From: Tupaia tana
Lineage: Eukaryota > Chordata > Mammalia > Scandentia > Tupaiidae
Assembly: GCA_026018925.1 (NCBI GenBank)
Contig: JAKSZU010000008.1
Span: 8,670,415-8,734,414, forward strand
Length of the DNA: 64,000 bases
Direction: 5' to 3'
The notes under the pieces were generated by a model, which was given only the letters and a program-made list of their open reading frames with translations, was not told the DNA's origin and did no database searches. Position numbers and translations under genes: made by a program. Of the stretch, positions 22,706-34,714 are shown piece after piece. How positions within the stretch are numbered: position 1 is the first letter of the stretch; every line of letters begins with the position of its first letter.

Positions 22706-23710
22706 TTCATTTATTAATTTTTAACTACTGATTTGATAAAAGGTGTGATTTTTAAGATCTCTTTAACAGTTTCAAAGTTTCAAAGTGCCAAATGTCTACT
22801 GAGTCCAGTTCCATCAGAACATTTATTTAATGAAGTTACACACATTCCCATGGGACAGGAGTCACTATTTTTTCATGAATATAAAATAGTACTCCACCAC
22901 GACACTGCCTCTCTAGTACTTTTACTAAAAATTAAAATCTTTTAACATTAGTATTTTGTTAGAAATCCATAGATCAGAAAGATAGGGGAAAAGTTTAAGG
23001 CATAGTCTATGAAGGAAAATTTAAAAAGTTGAAATGACTGAACCTGGAAAAGGAAAACAAGAATGGTAGCTTGAGATTCTCTTCAAATTGAAAAAGAATT
23101 ACTGTGAAGAATTTGACAGATTTCTTTTCTGTTTACCTTCATTAATAAAAGATTTATTTAGATGTAAATAATAACATTGTTGTCTAAAAGATAGATAGAT
23201 TTGATTAGATTATGAACTATAAATTCTTTTGAATAATGGTAGTATATTGCTTGGGTGTTAACCAGAAACCAGAAAAATTTCTTACATTCTATGACTGTAT
23301 GATGGTATAACATACAGTCATGGACTGTATGATGGTATAGAACCAAGTCTTATAAAGCTGGGAAATCTGTGCTTCTTATCTAGAAGTGACAGCATTAATG
23401 TTCTTGGGGCTACACATGAAGGTGCTAAAATGACATAAAATAATGTAAATTTGGCATTGTAGAACTAAAGGTAATTAATTACATAAAGAATAACTTTGAT
23501 TTCAGTTCATCTTGAGTCCATAAAAAATGATGAACTACCTACTTCACCAACTCAATATTACCTCTGTATGGGGTATGATTTTTCTCCATTGTGATGCCTC
23601 CTCTTAATCCAAATATGGAAGTTATAATATTAGGTAAGCTTTTGTAGTGAGCATTGAGAAATCAAAGTGAAGTAAAAGCATAAATTTTGGAGAAAAATAG
23701 AGAAGAATTA
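22706..23710. other. Unassigned sequence downstream of RP1 exon 4
   Basis: AT-rich, unique-looking. A local direct repeat with GACTGTATGATGGTATA occurs twice at about 23290-23340. No exon or transposon recognised. Confidence 0.45.
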
Positions 23711-23821
23711 ACATTAATTTTCAGCCTACCGTATACCAGGGACTATGGTAGACATACAGGTTTATTATTTGTAATTCTTTATCATGAAGACACTGTCATG
23801 AATTTGGCTTTATTACCCTCT
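23711..23821 (+). repeat. MIR-like relic, left part
   Basis: TATACCAGGGACTATGGTAG and the following bases follow the MIR core pattern. The right part seems to resume at 24545-24640 after three younger SINEs. Confidence 0.45.
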
Positions 23822-23825
23822 CACT

Positions 23826-23856
<31 letters not shown>

Positions 23857-23878
23857 GCTATAGGACACATGTGGTCAC

Positions 23879-23914
<36 letters not shown>

Positions 23915-24102
23915 CTCCCCCCACCATCACCATGGGGATAGTCATGCCACAGTCTCTTCTTTTCCACTCTCCTCTCAGGATTTTGGGCATGCATGCACAC
24001 ATGTCTGGTGTATTTTTCAAGTTGCTGGGTCTGGAACTCGCACTGCACTGTCAGCTATGTGGGATCTGGCCACCTTAACCACCATGCTACCAACCCAGCC
24101 CT
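23822..24102 (-). mobile_element. SINE-A, old copy
   Basis: Long T tail, TTTGCTATAGGACACATG, a (GA)n expansion at 23880-23912, then body and head ending CCAACCCAGCCC. Strongly diverged. Confidence 0.8.
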
Positions 24103-24109
24103 CCCATAT

Positions 24110-24350
24110 TTTTTTTAAAGTTTATTTTTTCTGAGGGGAGGTGGAGACACAGACAGAGATGCAGGGAGGGATAGTTAGGGGTCCCTGCAACAGGGTCCTT
24201 GTGTCACACTGCACCTCTAGTCTCAGCTGGCCTGGATCACAAGTACGTGTGCATATGCCTGGGATGTGGCCAGAGAGGGCCTAGAACATGAACCTAGGAC
24301 CTTTTCAGAGTGGGTCCAATTCCATCACTACTGTGCCATTGCCTGTCCCC
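24110..24350 (-). mobile_element. SINE-B copy
   Basis: It shares with other SINE-B copies the AAGTTTATTTTTTCTGAG end, the middle CTGGCCTGGATCACAAG, and the end ATCACTACTGTGCCATTGCC. Confidence 0.65.
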
Positions 24351-24364
24351 TTCTTTGTCTCTTT

Positions 24365-24400
24365 CTCTTTTAAAGAATTATTATTTAATTTGACAGAGGG

Positions 24401-24452
<52 letters not shown>

Positions 24453-24530
24453 TGCAAGTTCTGGGACTTGAACTACAGTCAGCTATGTGAGAGTCCAGTG
24501 CCTTAACCACCATGTCACCTGTGGTCCCTA
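24365..24530 (-). mobile_element. SINE-C copy
   Basis: The short relative of SINE-A: TTAATTTGACAGAGG, a (GA)n tract at about 24405-24448, then directly the tRNA-like head (GGGACTTGAACTACAGTC, CCTTAACCACCATGTC). The SINE-A body is absent. Confidence 0.8.
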
Positions 24531-24544
24531 CCCTGCTCTCTTTT

Positions 24545-24640
24545 TTAAACAGGTGAACTTACTTAAGAGCAGGGAAGTAAAGTACTTTCATCACTGGTGT
24601 GCAGTAGGTATCTAGTCAGGATTTGAATCCAATCCTGATC
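24545..24640 (+). repeat. MIR-like relic, right part
   Basis: AGGATTTGAATCCAATCCTG and upstream bases fit the 3' half of a MIR. It pairs with 23711-23821. Confidence 0.4.
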
Positions 24641-25225
24641 TGAAAATTGATGCACTTTTTACAACATTTTCAAATTGTTTTTCATGTCAGGAAGTAGGGC
24701 AAAATGTTAAAAAAATGTTGCATTTATTCCTTAGTATTGAGAGTATTGAATTTATTTTTTAATTTGAAGAGATTGTGATAGTTAGATTTACCAAAGATAT
24801 TGGGGAAGTCACTCATAAACCGAGAGTTAGAAAAATGGCATGCAGCATATAGTTTTTGGCAATAATACTGCATCAAACAATGACCTGGGTGGCTCAGATA
24901 ATATTAAAAACAAGAAAGTGGGGTGCCAATTATAAATTAGTAATCTGTAAATGTTCTTATAGTAACATAGTTCTTATTTTGAATGAATATGTTTATATAC
25001 ATTGACTTCTGAGATCTGGAGCCACATTTTATTCATGTTTATGTCCCAAGAACAGCATGGTTAGCAATGTGCATTGATGGATAAGAAGTGCTTTCGAAGG
25101 CATCTATTCTCTCTTTATCTGTCATTAACTTTAGATCCATACCTGTAGCAGGATATACAGCTATGCTGGGGGATAAAATTAAGTGTTTTTTTGGTATCTT
25201 ATGAGGCAGTACTTCAATTACCTTT
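24641..25225. other. Unassigned intergenic sequence
   Basis: AT-rich; no gene or clear repeat seen. Confidence 0.4.
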
Positions 25226-25460
25226 AAAGTATTTTTTTTTCCAGAGGTTTTCGCTATAGGGCGTGTGCGCTCGCCAGACAGACAGAGACAGAGAGACAGA
25301 AAGTGACAAATAACCCCCCAGGGGGGATGGCCATGCCGTAATCCCTTCTCCTCCATTCTCCTCTCGGGATCTTGGGCACACGCGCCCGGCGTGAGTTTTA
25401 AGCCACCGGGTCCGGGACACAAACCGCGGTCGACTACGTGGGAGTCCAGCGACATAGCCA
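25226..25460 (-). mobile_element. SINE-A, young, left arm of an inverted pair
   Basis: Reverse-strand copy with intact body and B box, ending at GACATAGCCA. It lacks the first bases of the head and abuts an opposite copy. Confidence 0.92.
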
Positions 25461-25466
25461 GTGAGG

Positions 25467-25720
25467 AACCAGCAGTTAGTGTACTGGCTATGTCGCTGGA
25501 CTCCCACGTAGTCGACCATGGTTCGTGTCCCGGACCCGGTGGCTTAAAACTTACGCCGGGCGCGTGTGCGTGCGTGCCCAAGATCCCGAGAGGAGAATGG
25601 AGGAGAAGGGATTGCGGTGTGACCATCCCCCCTGGGGGGGTGATTTCTCGATTTCTGTCTCTCTGTCTCTCTGTGTCTGTCTGGTGAGGGCACACACCCT
25701 ATAGCAAAAACCTCTAAAAA
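25467..25720 (+). mobile_element. SINE-A, young, right arm of an inverted pair
   Basis: Forward copy starting AACCAGCAGTTAGTG and ending in an A-rich tail. With the copy to its left it forms a head-to-head inverted repeat with perfect 32-nt inner arms (25429-25460 and 25485-25516) and a 24-nt spacer. Confidence 0.93.
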
Positions 25721-27589
25721 AATTAAAAAAAATGTTTTTGAAGATTATTGTTTTCTTTTAAATATTCAAGGATGTTACTCACTTTTACAGGACTTGGATT
25801 TACACAAAAATCTAGTAGCACTGTGAAATGATGAAGTTTTAGAGGAAGTTTATGAATATTATCTATCCCTAGCTTTCTTGCAGTGATGAGGTGCCAGGAG
25901 GAGGAAGGAGACTAGCTGGCTTTTGATATTGTGGAATGTACCCAAGTCAGGATTTCCAGTCCTAAGGCGATGTGGTGAAATTATGGTTTATGCCCACCAG
26001 GTGGCAGCTGTGCTATGTGCTGCCAGAACCTGAAGAGCCCTGAAAGGGAGACTTGCACAGGTTAAGGCGGTGCTTTTAGCATTGGGACAGTCTTTGGGCA
26101 GCCTCTTTTACACAAAACTGAAAGTCCAACTGCTCAGGCATTCCCCAGTTATTAAAACTGGAAGGACTAACAGCGTTCAGAATGAAAGGAACTGTATTCT
26201 CAGTAGCAAGGAGTTGAAGTTCAGAAAATATAGCAACTATTAAGAATCATCAGAATTGTCCCTAAGGAAAACCGAGTTGGGGGAGAGTGGAAGCCACCAA
26301 AAATCCTAATTCAAGTTGAAACTAAGTTCATGAGTCATTGACTCAGTAAGGGTAATTTTTACATGACACTTTCAAATACTGTACCAATTAGCTCTTCAGT
26401 GACATAGAACACATGCTCTATTTCCATGGTTTAAACTGAAGAATTGAAACTGGAGTAGGTAGGTAGATCTGAGCAGGCAGTCCTGAGATGATGGCAGAAG
26501 GACATCTGCCTCAGCAGTCACAGCTTCTCGGGGCCAGAACTCGACTCTCTGGTACTCCTTCCTCCCAGGTACCTCCCTCCCTCCCTCTCTGCTCCCAGTG
26601 CAAGGAAGGGAAATTTATTTTTTCTTCCCTAAGTTTTTTTAGTTCAAAGAACTTAGGGAATATTATTATCTTCTCTCCTGCTGTCTCGTGTAAACACACA
26701 GGAACTCATCAGCATGCTTGGTCAACATCCTACTTCCCACTCGGGGCAATAAACTGATATGAGCAAGATCGTCGACACTGGGCAAGGGTAACTGGGCAGT
26801 CAGACTCCTTACCTGTCTTTCTCTCGTGTGTGTCTGTGTGACCTATAGCAAGTTCAAACAATAATTATAATAATGATAATAAATAAATAATCTTTAAAAA
26901 GAAACGATTTAAAAAAGTCCTTACCTGACAAGAAGTACGCAAACATAGGTAAAAACCCACAAATCTAAGCAAAGGGGCCGGCTACAATGACATACTTCCC
27001 CTCCTAAGTATCCATGACAGGATCTCACAATAAAAGTAACACCCTACCCCATTCCCAGTGCAGTTTTCCACCTCACACAGCTGCTCATTTACATGCATTT
27101 TTAGCATGGGATGCTTTCTTTCTCTGTTAAAAAAAATCCCCACTTTTCTATGAAAAGCAATCCTTTTCCTACTTGTATTTGTGGCTTCATTCTGCGTCTC
27201 AGGGTGCGTCTCTAACCTTAGAGATCTGGACCCAAAGAACTCAGTGTTTTACACAATATAGCTCAGCTTCCCTGGGTGATATCAAAACCACATTCTGTTT
27301 GTGACACTCATTTTGTGAGTTTGCTCCAAAATGAGGATACCACTTTAAAGTATTTATGAGGAGTTACCTTCTATGGTGGTTGAATCATGAAGGAAAATTC
27401 TTGTAAAGCCCTTAGCACAGTGTTTGGCACCTGTGCTGAACACATTTGTACTGTTTTTATTTTTAAAGCCATTAATGTTAATGCCATTGATAGGTTTTTC
27501 GAAAGTTGGTGTTCTTCCAACCATGTAGTATTTAGCTCTGTTGGTTGCTAGGGTATTTAAAAGAAATATGACCTTTTCAACATTTATTC
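25721..27589. other. Intergenic sequence with a possible LTR-like stretch
   Basis: At about 26480-26890 a more GC-rich segment contains TCGGGGCAATAAACTGATAT, GACACTGGGCAAGGGTAACT and ends in an (ATA)-rich run. The AATAAA and composition hint at an old solo LTR, but I cannot name it. The rest is unremarkable. Confidence 0.3.
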
Positions 27590-27890
27590 ATGACACTTTA
27601 CAAACATAAAGGTGATCAATATTTTGAACCCTTATTGGTGCCAAATATTGTGCTAGGTTCTTACATATATAGTTTCAGTCAGTTCTCACAACTACTCCCT
27701 CAGAAGGGTAATGGTAGCTTCAACGTAGCGGAAAGGGGACCAAGGCGCACAGAAGCCAGTAAAGAAATGATTTTACCTTCATGTCTGTATTTGATGCCAC
27801 TAAACAGTCCTAAGTTTTGTGGTTTGATGCTCTTTGTATTGCCTCTTTACTGAGGCAAAGAAGATTTTTGCAACTGCCCAGGATATCATA
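27590..27890 (+). repeat. MIR-like relic
   Basis: ATTGTGCTAGGTTCTTACAT, TTCTCACAACTACTCCCTCA and TTTTTGCAACTGCCCAGGAT follow the order of the MIR consensus at low identity. Confidence 0.55.
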
Positions 27891-28025
27891 GTAAAAGTTA
27901 TTTTAATTCAAAGTAGAGTGCTTTTCTTACTATTTTACTCTTGTCCACTTATGTATTAAAGGATAACCCCATAAAACAAAACAAAACTATGAATTCTATA
28001 ACATAAAGATGTGCGAAAGATTTTA

Positions 28026-28140
28026 TTTCATATATATATACATATATATACATATATACATATGTATATATATACATATATATATGTATATATATATATA
28101 TACATATATATATGTATATGTATATATATATACATATATT
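28026..28140. repeat. (TA)/(CATATA) microsatellite
   Basis: An alternating TA tract with regular C and G interruptions over about 115 bases. Confidence 0.95.
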
Positions 28141-28310
28141 AACTAGGGGCCATCAACATATTACACTGGGTTCAAAGGAGAATTTAAAGTATGATAAAAA
28201 ATGGGCAAAGAATGCTGAAATGAGTATGAGTCTCTCCAGGACAGTAATGAATTACATTCCACTAGGCACAAATAATTTACAGTTTTATAGAAAAAAATAG
28301 TTTGCATTGA

Positions 28311-28452
28311 GGCCAGCAGGTTTTGAGGTGACTGAGGCACTGGACTCCCACAGGGCTGACCACAGTTCGAATCCTGGACCTGGTGGTTTGCTTTCTCACT
28401 TTCCCTCTCTCTAGGGAACACATGTGCCCTGTAGCAAATTAAAAATAAATAA
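28311..28452 (+). mobile_element. SINE-C copy
   Basis: tRNA-like head (GAGGCCAGCAGG, CAGTTCGAATCC) joined to CTTTCCCTCTCTCTAGG, then a GTGCCCTGTAGC end and an (AAAT) tail. Confidence 0.82.
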
Positions 28453-28532
28453 ATAGATACAGAATAATTTGCATTATTAACCATGCTTTACAATGTGCTA
28501 GTAAAGATTGTAAGATAATTTTGTTTGTTTTT

Positions 28533-28776
28533 AGACTTTTGCTATAGGGCACATGTACTTGCTGGAGAGACAGAGAGAGACAGCAAGAAACACCCCCCCA
28601 CCCCCATGGGGCATGGCCATGCCACAATCCTTTCTCCTCTATTCTCCTCCCAGGATATTGGGCATGCATGTGCACGCACCTGGAGTGAGTTTTAAGTCAC
28701 CAGGTCCAGGACTAGAACCATGATCCACTACATGGGAGTCAAGTGACGTAACAATTGTGGCATTTGTTGGTCCCTT
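28533..28776 (-). mobile_element. SINE-A, intermediate age
   Basis: Full set of blocks on the reverse strand, from TTTTGCTATAGGGCAC to TTTGTTGGTCCC. Confidence 0.87.
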
Positions 28777-28861
28777 GAAAAAGCTTTTTAAACTTAAACA
28801 ACAAAACAACAAACTTTCAAATAGGGCTTTTTAAAAAATGAACTATTCAATTTTATTTATC

Positions 28862-29006
28862 ATTTATATTTTTTAATTTGACCAGAGAGAGCCAGAGAGA
28901 GCGAGTAAGGGAAGGAGAATAAGCAAGCCATCAGGTCTGAGACTGAAACCACAGTTGGGTATGTGGGAGTCCAAGGCCTTAACTGCCATGTCAGCTGCCT
29001 GCCCTG
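28862..29006 (-). mobile_element. SINE-C copy
   Basis: Tail side TTTATTTATCATTTATATTT, TTGACCAGAGAGAGCC, then the reverse head ending CAGCTGCCTGCCC. Confidence 0.78.
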
Positions 29007-29287
29007 GAGGCTAATTCTTTATGTTTGATGATTTAGAGCACATGTGTTTGTCCTGTTCTGGAAAGTAAACAGTAAATTATACTTAGCATACAGTGGCTGG
29101 TTTTTAACAGTTGGAATTCTTTTAAGGGAGATATATATATATATATGCAATAGATGTTTCAGTACCTTGCTAATATTTACTTTGTGATTCATGTACAAAG
29201 ATTATCATAATGATCAGCAACAGCAAAAACAGCAATGGGCAATGGAATAAAAATAATAACTGCTTTTCCACTTAAGAATAGTTTTTA

Positions 29288-29518
29288 CAAGCCAGCAGGT
29301 AGCTTGGAGGTTAAGGTGGCTGGATCCCACATGGCTGGACTGCATGATCCGAGTCCTGGACCCAGTGGCTTGAAAAACTCACTAGGTACACGTGCTTATG
29401 TGCCTAAAATCTTAAGAAGAGAATGGAGGAGAACGGACTGTGGTGTTGCTATCCCCCCAGGGTTAATTTCCCACTTTTCTTCTCTATCTCTCCAGAAACA
29501 CTTGCCCTATAGCAAAAC
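29288..29518 (+). mobile_element. SINE-A, older variant
   Basis: AAGCCAGCAGGTAGC head, body GAATGGAGGAGAACGGACTG, tail CCTATAGCAAAACAAAAAC. It carries the GGTTAAGGTGGCTGGATCCC head variant typical of the older copies. Confidence 0.85.
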
Positions 29519-30849
29519 AAAAACAGAGCTACCCTCATCCCTCCCTCAATTTTTAATTATTTTTTTACCTTTATCTTTTGTAACACTTATGTTGATGAAT
29601 GGCTGGAATTTACAGACTGCCAGTTAAGTAAGGCTGCTTACAGCTCAGGTGAATCAATAAAGCCAAGTAAATTAAAATAGGTTGTTAGGTTTATGGGAAA
29701 AATACGACTTACACAAATTCATTGTATTAAGACTGAAAGTAGTCAGTGAAGAACAAGTACCATTAAATACTCTACATTCATTTATATGTATATATTTATT
29801 GTCATAAACTTGTTTCATATAGTTGCTTCAACATCATTTTCAGACTTGATGTAACTTCCTTGAACCAAATTCCACTTTGTCACCCTTGGCCTATTTAAAA
29901 CTTTCCCTCCTCATGTGGTTTGACATATAACCCACTTGTTCCTCATCTGACCCCAAACCTAATATTCCCTGAAGCTTCTGACCGTGATAAAACCTTTTGG
30001 TCAACACTAACTGGAATCACATAAGTACGTTTTCCCATTGGGAATGAACAGGAGAACACATTTCTTTAAACTAGCCAATCCACAACTCTGACAGGGAAGG
30101 GAAGCTAAAAGATAATGCCCTGGATCATATTAAAGGCATAGTCTCACAGATATTCCTCCTGTCTACCTTGTCCTCTTCCTCCTGCCGTCCTCCTTTTCCT
30201 ACCCCTCTTCTTCCTCTTTTCTTCGACTTCCTCCTCCTCTCCTCCTGCCACAGCCTCCTCTTGTGCTGATCTAGTTACCTGTCATTTCCAGACATCTTTC
30301 TGCACTTTTCCTTGGGAACTGTGGGTTAGTAACGTTCTTCTGTTTCATGCATTTGGGTTTCACTTCCTCATTGTGTCTCATCTGGCATACGCACACTTGA
30401 ACAATTCTCTTTCTGGTCAGGGCTCTCTAGTGGCTTTCTTGACAGGAATAAACTGGATATAGGTCAAACAAAAGGCACACACAGTTGTCTGCCAGTAAGA
30501 GCGTTTCCTGTGAGAGGGACACCTGTCACGGTTCAGACACGTAAGCAGTAGGCTGGCTGTCAGGATGAAGAAATAGCCCAGAAAAGGCACACTGTAAACA
30601 CCCACGACCAGAGCCCTTGGATACCTCGTCAGGGCAGGGCTTGGGTTTATGGCCACTCACAGAGAGACGTCAAGGCCAAATTAAAAGGAAACAATCAATG
30701 ACAGAACACATACAAGTGTTGTCCCATTTATTCTCATGATTGAGGCTTAGGTAACCCAAACGAATAATGCTATGTCATTTAAATTACTTCAAGGTTTGTT
30801 TTACATATTCACATAGTGGGACTTCTCAGTTAAAAAAAATAAAGTTGTT
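29519..30849. other. Intergenic sequence with a long CT-rich tract
   Basis: A pyrimidine-rich stretch runs from 30145 to about 30265. The rest is unassigned. A 79-codon minus-strand ORF at 30417-30656 contains a hydrophobic stretch but no family I recognise; I do not call it a gene. Confidence 0.4.
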
Positions 30850-31111
30850 GGGACCAGCTGATGGCATAATGGTTACGTCGCTGGATTCCCACATGGCCGA
30901 CCACGGTTTGAGTCCTGGACCCAGAGGTTTGAAACTCAGGCTGGGCGTGTGTGCATATGTGCCTAAAATCCTGAGAGGAGAATGGAGGAGAAGGGATTGA
31001 AGCATGGCTATTGCCCCTGAGGGGTGATTTCTTGCTCGCTCTCTCTCTCTCTCTCTCTGTCCATCAAGTGCACATGTTCTGTAGTTAAACAAACAAAAAA
31101 CTCCCTAAAAA
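30850..31111 (+). mobile_element. SINE-A, intermediate age
   Basis: Full-length copy with a 9-bp target duplication AAAGTTGTT (30841-30849, 31112-31120). Confidence 0.9.
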
Positions 31112-31120
31112 AAAGTTGTT

Positions 31121-31859
31121 ATTTGAAGAGTGACTAGGACCAACAAGAAATCTCTAGATTTATCTAATGCCTTTGTTTACTTTCTCTCTGTTCACCCATT
31201 AATATGTGTACTTCAGTGTGTGCTGTCCTCTCATCCTTCTGGACGGCATGGTATAATACAGCGTTGTGGGAGTTCAGGTGCTCTATTTCCTTGGGTGGTT
31301 AACACTGAAATCAGTCTGATAGATCCTGTTTGGCAGCCCACCAGACATAGTTATTACATACACCTTGATTTAGGTCAACAAAGTGGGTTAACATGGAATG
31401 GCTGATTGCTATCACCCTGGGTGGTCTTGAGTGGGCTAGGAATGGGTCCACCATAAATGGGCAAGACTCTGTAGATAGCTAACCTACTAGTTTCTGTAGG
31501 ACATTACAGCCAAACCAAACAGTGGCCCTGTACTGGCAGGCTATCCAGCTTCGCAGTTTCACTTTGAATGCTGAGGCTTTTTAACTACATTTTCATTTCT
31601 TATCAGTTATATAGCCGCAATTAGTTTTAACCATGTCGATGTGCAAGACTCAAAATAGTAAATAGACCATCTTCTTACCCTTTTCATGTATGTTAATAAT
31701 TCCCACTCCTCAGAGGCATCTTCCTTTAAAACAATTCTTAGTTCTGATGTGTTTCTTTTTTTTTGTATTTAAATATCCTCCACTTCTAACCTCCTATTTT
31801 CTGTCCCTATTCCTATTGATAATGTTATAATTTTTTGTTAAATCACTTTCTTAAAAAAA
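31121..31859. other. Unassigned intergenic sequence
   Basis: A 91-codon ORF at 31130-31405 has no recognisable features. No repeat named. Confidence 0.4.
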
Positions 31860-32244
31860 TTCAGGTTTTGATTTTAATAACCATGTATATATTTTCCCCA
31901 GCTGAGCCTCTTGCTTACACTTCGTATTATCAATAATTTGAATTTTAGCTTTGTGGTGTGTGTTTAGTTGTATCTCCTACTGGTTTTAATTTGCATCTCC
32001 CTAATGACTATTGATGTTTTCATATGCTTATTTGCCTTGAATATGTCTTTTGTGATATAGTATCTTTTTAAATCTTATTTTCTATAGGTATTTGAGGTTT
32101 AAATTTGCATGAATTCTTTATAATGCTGGGTACAGTGTATTCAGATGTGCTTTGCAGATACTAGCTCTCAGATTAGTAACTTGCCTTTTCTTTTCTATTT
32201 GGAAAAATTTAAATATTTATTTAATTAATTTTATTTGTTATTAT

Positions 32245-32606
32245 CAATTTTAAAAATTTGACCAGAGAAAATGAGAGAGAGAAGGAGAGAGAGAGAGAGA
32301 CAGACAGAGAGAGAGAGAAAGAAAGGGAAAGTGAGGGACCAGCAGTTAGTGTAATGGCTATGTCACTGGACTCCCATGTAGTCGACTGTGGTTCGAGTCC
32401 CGGATCCGGTGGCTTAAACTCACGCCGGGCGCGTGTGTATGCGTGCCCAAGATCCCGAAAGGAGAATGGAGTTCGAAGGGATTGCAGTGGGCCATCCCTC
32501 CTGGGGGGTGATTTCTCACTTTCTGTCTCTCTGTCTCTCTGTTACTCGAACCGCAGTGGGTCATGTGGGAGTCCAGTGCCCTTAACTGCCACACCATCTG
32601 CTGGCC
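32245..32606. mobile_element. Chimeric SINE block: SINE-C (-) interrupted by SINE-A (+)
   Basis: A reverse SINE-C has its tail and GA tract at 32245-32334 and its head at 32542-32606 (ending CATCTGCTGGCCCC). Between them lies a young forward SINE-A (32335-32541) with a complete head and body that stops in its CT tract. It has no A tail and no visible target duplication, so this is not a standard retroposition footprint. Confidence 0.78.
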
Positions 32607-32802
32607 CCGCCTTTTAATTTTCTTAGTGATGGAAATTTTAGTGAGCAAAAGTTTTCAGTATTGGTCAAGTCCAGTTTACTAATTTTGTTTTTCAAGTCCT
32701 ATCTAGGAGCTTTTTGCCTATCCAATGACAAGATTTTCTCCTGTTTTCTTTTAAGATCTTCATTGTTTTAGTTTTTCACATTGGGTCTATTTGTACCATT
32801 TT

Positions 32803-32803
<1 letters not shown>

Positions 32804-32880
<77 letters not shown>
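32804..32880. repeat. Poly(T) followed by (GT)n microsatellite
   Basis: About 40 T residues followed by about 17 GT units. Confidence 0.97.
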
Positions 32881-32882
<2 letters not shown>

Positions 32883-33142
32883 GTATTAAACATTTGGTGA
32901 GAGGTAAGGGTTGAAGTTCATTTTCTTTCAGATAGATGTCTTAGTATTCCAGCACTCTGTTAAAAAGACTATCCTTTCTCCATTGAATGCTTTGAATTAA
33001 GAGGATAGTCTTTTATTGAAAATCAACCAAGGTTATATGTAGGGTGGCTATTTTTTTTTTTTTTTTACCCACTATTCTATTTCATTGAATTATATATCTA
33101 TTTGTATGGCAAAACATCTTGTCTTGTTTACGGCAGCTTTTT

Positions 33143-34390
33143 TTCTTTAATTTTTTATTTCAATTTCTTTTATACATTCAATCACATGTTACTTAGCTTG
33201 CAAAGTGAATATTCCAACATGTGTACATTTCTCACCAGTCCAGTTAACAATACTATAAAATTATCTTCAATAGATAATAGTCCATTTCTTTGTCCCATAA
33301 ATGACTTGCCTCTCTATTTTTCTCCTTAATGTTCTTCCTCAGACTCTACTCCTTCACCCATCCTCTTCCCACACTGTATCTGGTATTCACAACCATTTAC
33401 TGTTTGGCTATTGAGTGCAGACACTCAGTATATATTAAGTGGAGACACACAATGTCTCTCCTTTATAGTCTGGCTTGCTTAACTCAGCAGTAAATCTTCC
33501 ATACTCTTCCCTTTTTGTCAAAAATCAGAGTCTTGTTTTTTTTATGGCCGAGTAGCAGTCCATGGAGTATATGTGCCACACTTTTTCAATCCATTCATTT
33601 GTTTGTGGGCATTTGGTTTGGTTCCATGTCTTAGCAATTGTGAATAATGCTGCAATAAACATCTATGTGCAAGCACTTTTCTGATTAAGAATACTTCTGT
33701 CCTTTGGGTAGATACCAAGAGAGTGAGATTGCTGGGTCATATGGTAGTTCTATTTGTATATTTTTGAGGAATCTCCAAATTGTTATCCACAGTAGCTGGA
33801 CCAATTTACATTCCCACCAGCAGTGTAGTAGAGTTCTCCTTTCACAACACCCCTGCCATTTTTGTTTTTTTAAATCTTAGTCATTCTGTCTGGGGTTAGG
33901 TGGTATCTCATTGTGGTTTTGATCTGTATCTCCCTTACAGTGAGGGATGTTGAGCATTTTTTCATATGCCTTTTGGCTATTCATATGTCTTCAATAGAGA
34001 GAGTGGTTTTTTCAACTCATTCTCCCATCTTCTAATAGGATTGATCATCTTTTTTCGGGACAGCTTCTTGAGTTCCTTGTGTATTCTCGTTATCAGTCCC
34101 TTATCTGAGGGATATTTTCCCATTCTGAGGGCTGTTGATTAAGACTAATTACTGTGTCTTTTGCCATGCAGAAACTTCTTAATCTGATGTAATCCCACTT
34201 ACCTATTTTTGGGATTATTGACTGTGGTTTGGGGGTTTTATTTAAGAAGTCTTTGCCTACTCCAGTGTCTGCTAGAGTTTCCCCAGTGTTTTCCAGCAAC
34301 AGTTTTATAGTTTGAGGTCTTAGGTTTAGATCTTTGATCCACTTTGAGTTGATTTTTGTCAATGGTGACAGGTAGGGGTTTAGATTCATC
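33143..34390 (-). mobile_element. Younger L1 3' end, 5'-truncated
   Basis: The 3' UTR (33143-33540) matches the L1 at 3003-3799. The ORF2 3' part follows (33541-34390): GCAATTGTGAATAATGCTGC, CTGGACCAATTTACATTCCC, CATTGTGGTTTTGATCTG and TTGATCCACTTTGAGTTG, read in reverse. Remaining open stretches (for example 34093-34389 minus) are fragments of the ORF2 C-terminus. It interrupts the older L1. Confidence 0.85.
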
Positions 34391-34469
34391 TTTACTACAG
34401 TTTAATACTAAGCCTTGAAACCAGGTAGTATAAATATCCCCAACTTTGTTCTCCTTTAAAATTGACCTG

Positions 34470-34714
34470 ACTGGGACCAGAAGTTGGTGTAATGGCTATG
34501 TTGCTGGACTCCCATGTAGTCAACCATGGTTTGAGTCCCGGACCTGGTGGCTTAGGGTGTGCGTGCATGCATGCCCAAGATCTCAAGAGGAGAATGGAGG
34601 AGAAGGGATTGTGGCATGACCATCACGCCGGGGGGTGATTTCTTGCTTCCTGTCTGTCTGTGTCTTTCTGGCGAGTGCACGTGCCCCATAGCAAAAACCT
34701 CTCCTGCCCCCCAA
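34470..34714 (+). mobile_element. SINE-A, intermediate age
   Basis: Full-length copy flanked by an 11-bp perfect duplication AAATTGACCTG (34459-34469, 34715-34725). Confidence 0.92.

Noticed and set aside
26480-26890. Possible solo LTR or exon of a gene with a Ser/Pro-rich ORF
   Set aside because: No paired repeat, target duplication or recognisable family; left as unassigned.
28026-28140. Possible CRISPR-like or regulatory array
   Set aside because: A simple TA/CATATA microsatellite; CRISPR arrays are not expected in a mammalian genome.
30417-30656. 79-codon minus-strand ORF with a hydrophobic stretch
   Set aside because: No recognisable domain, no splice context; length is compatible with chance.
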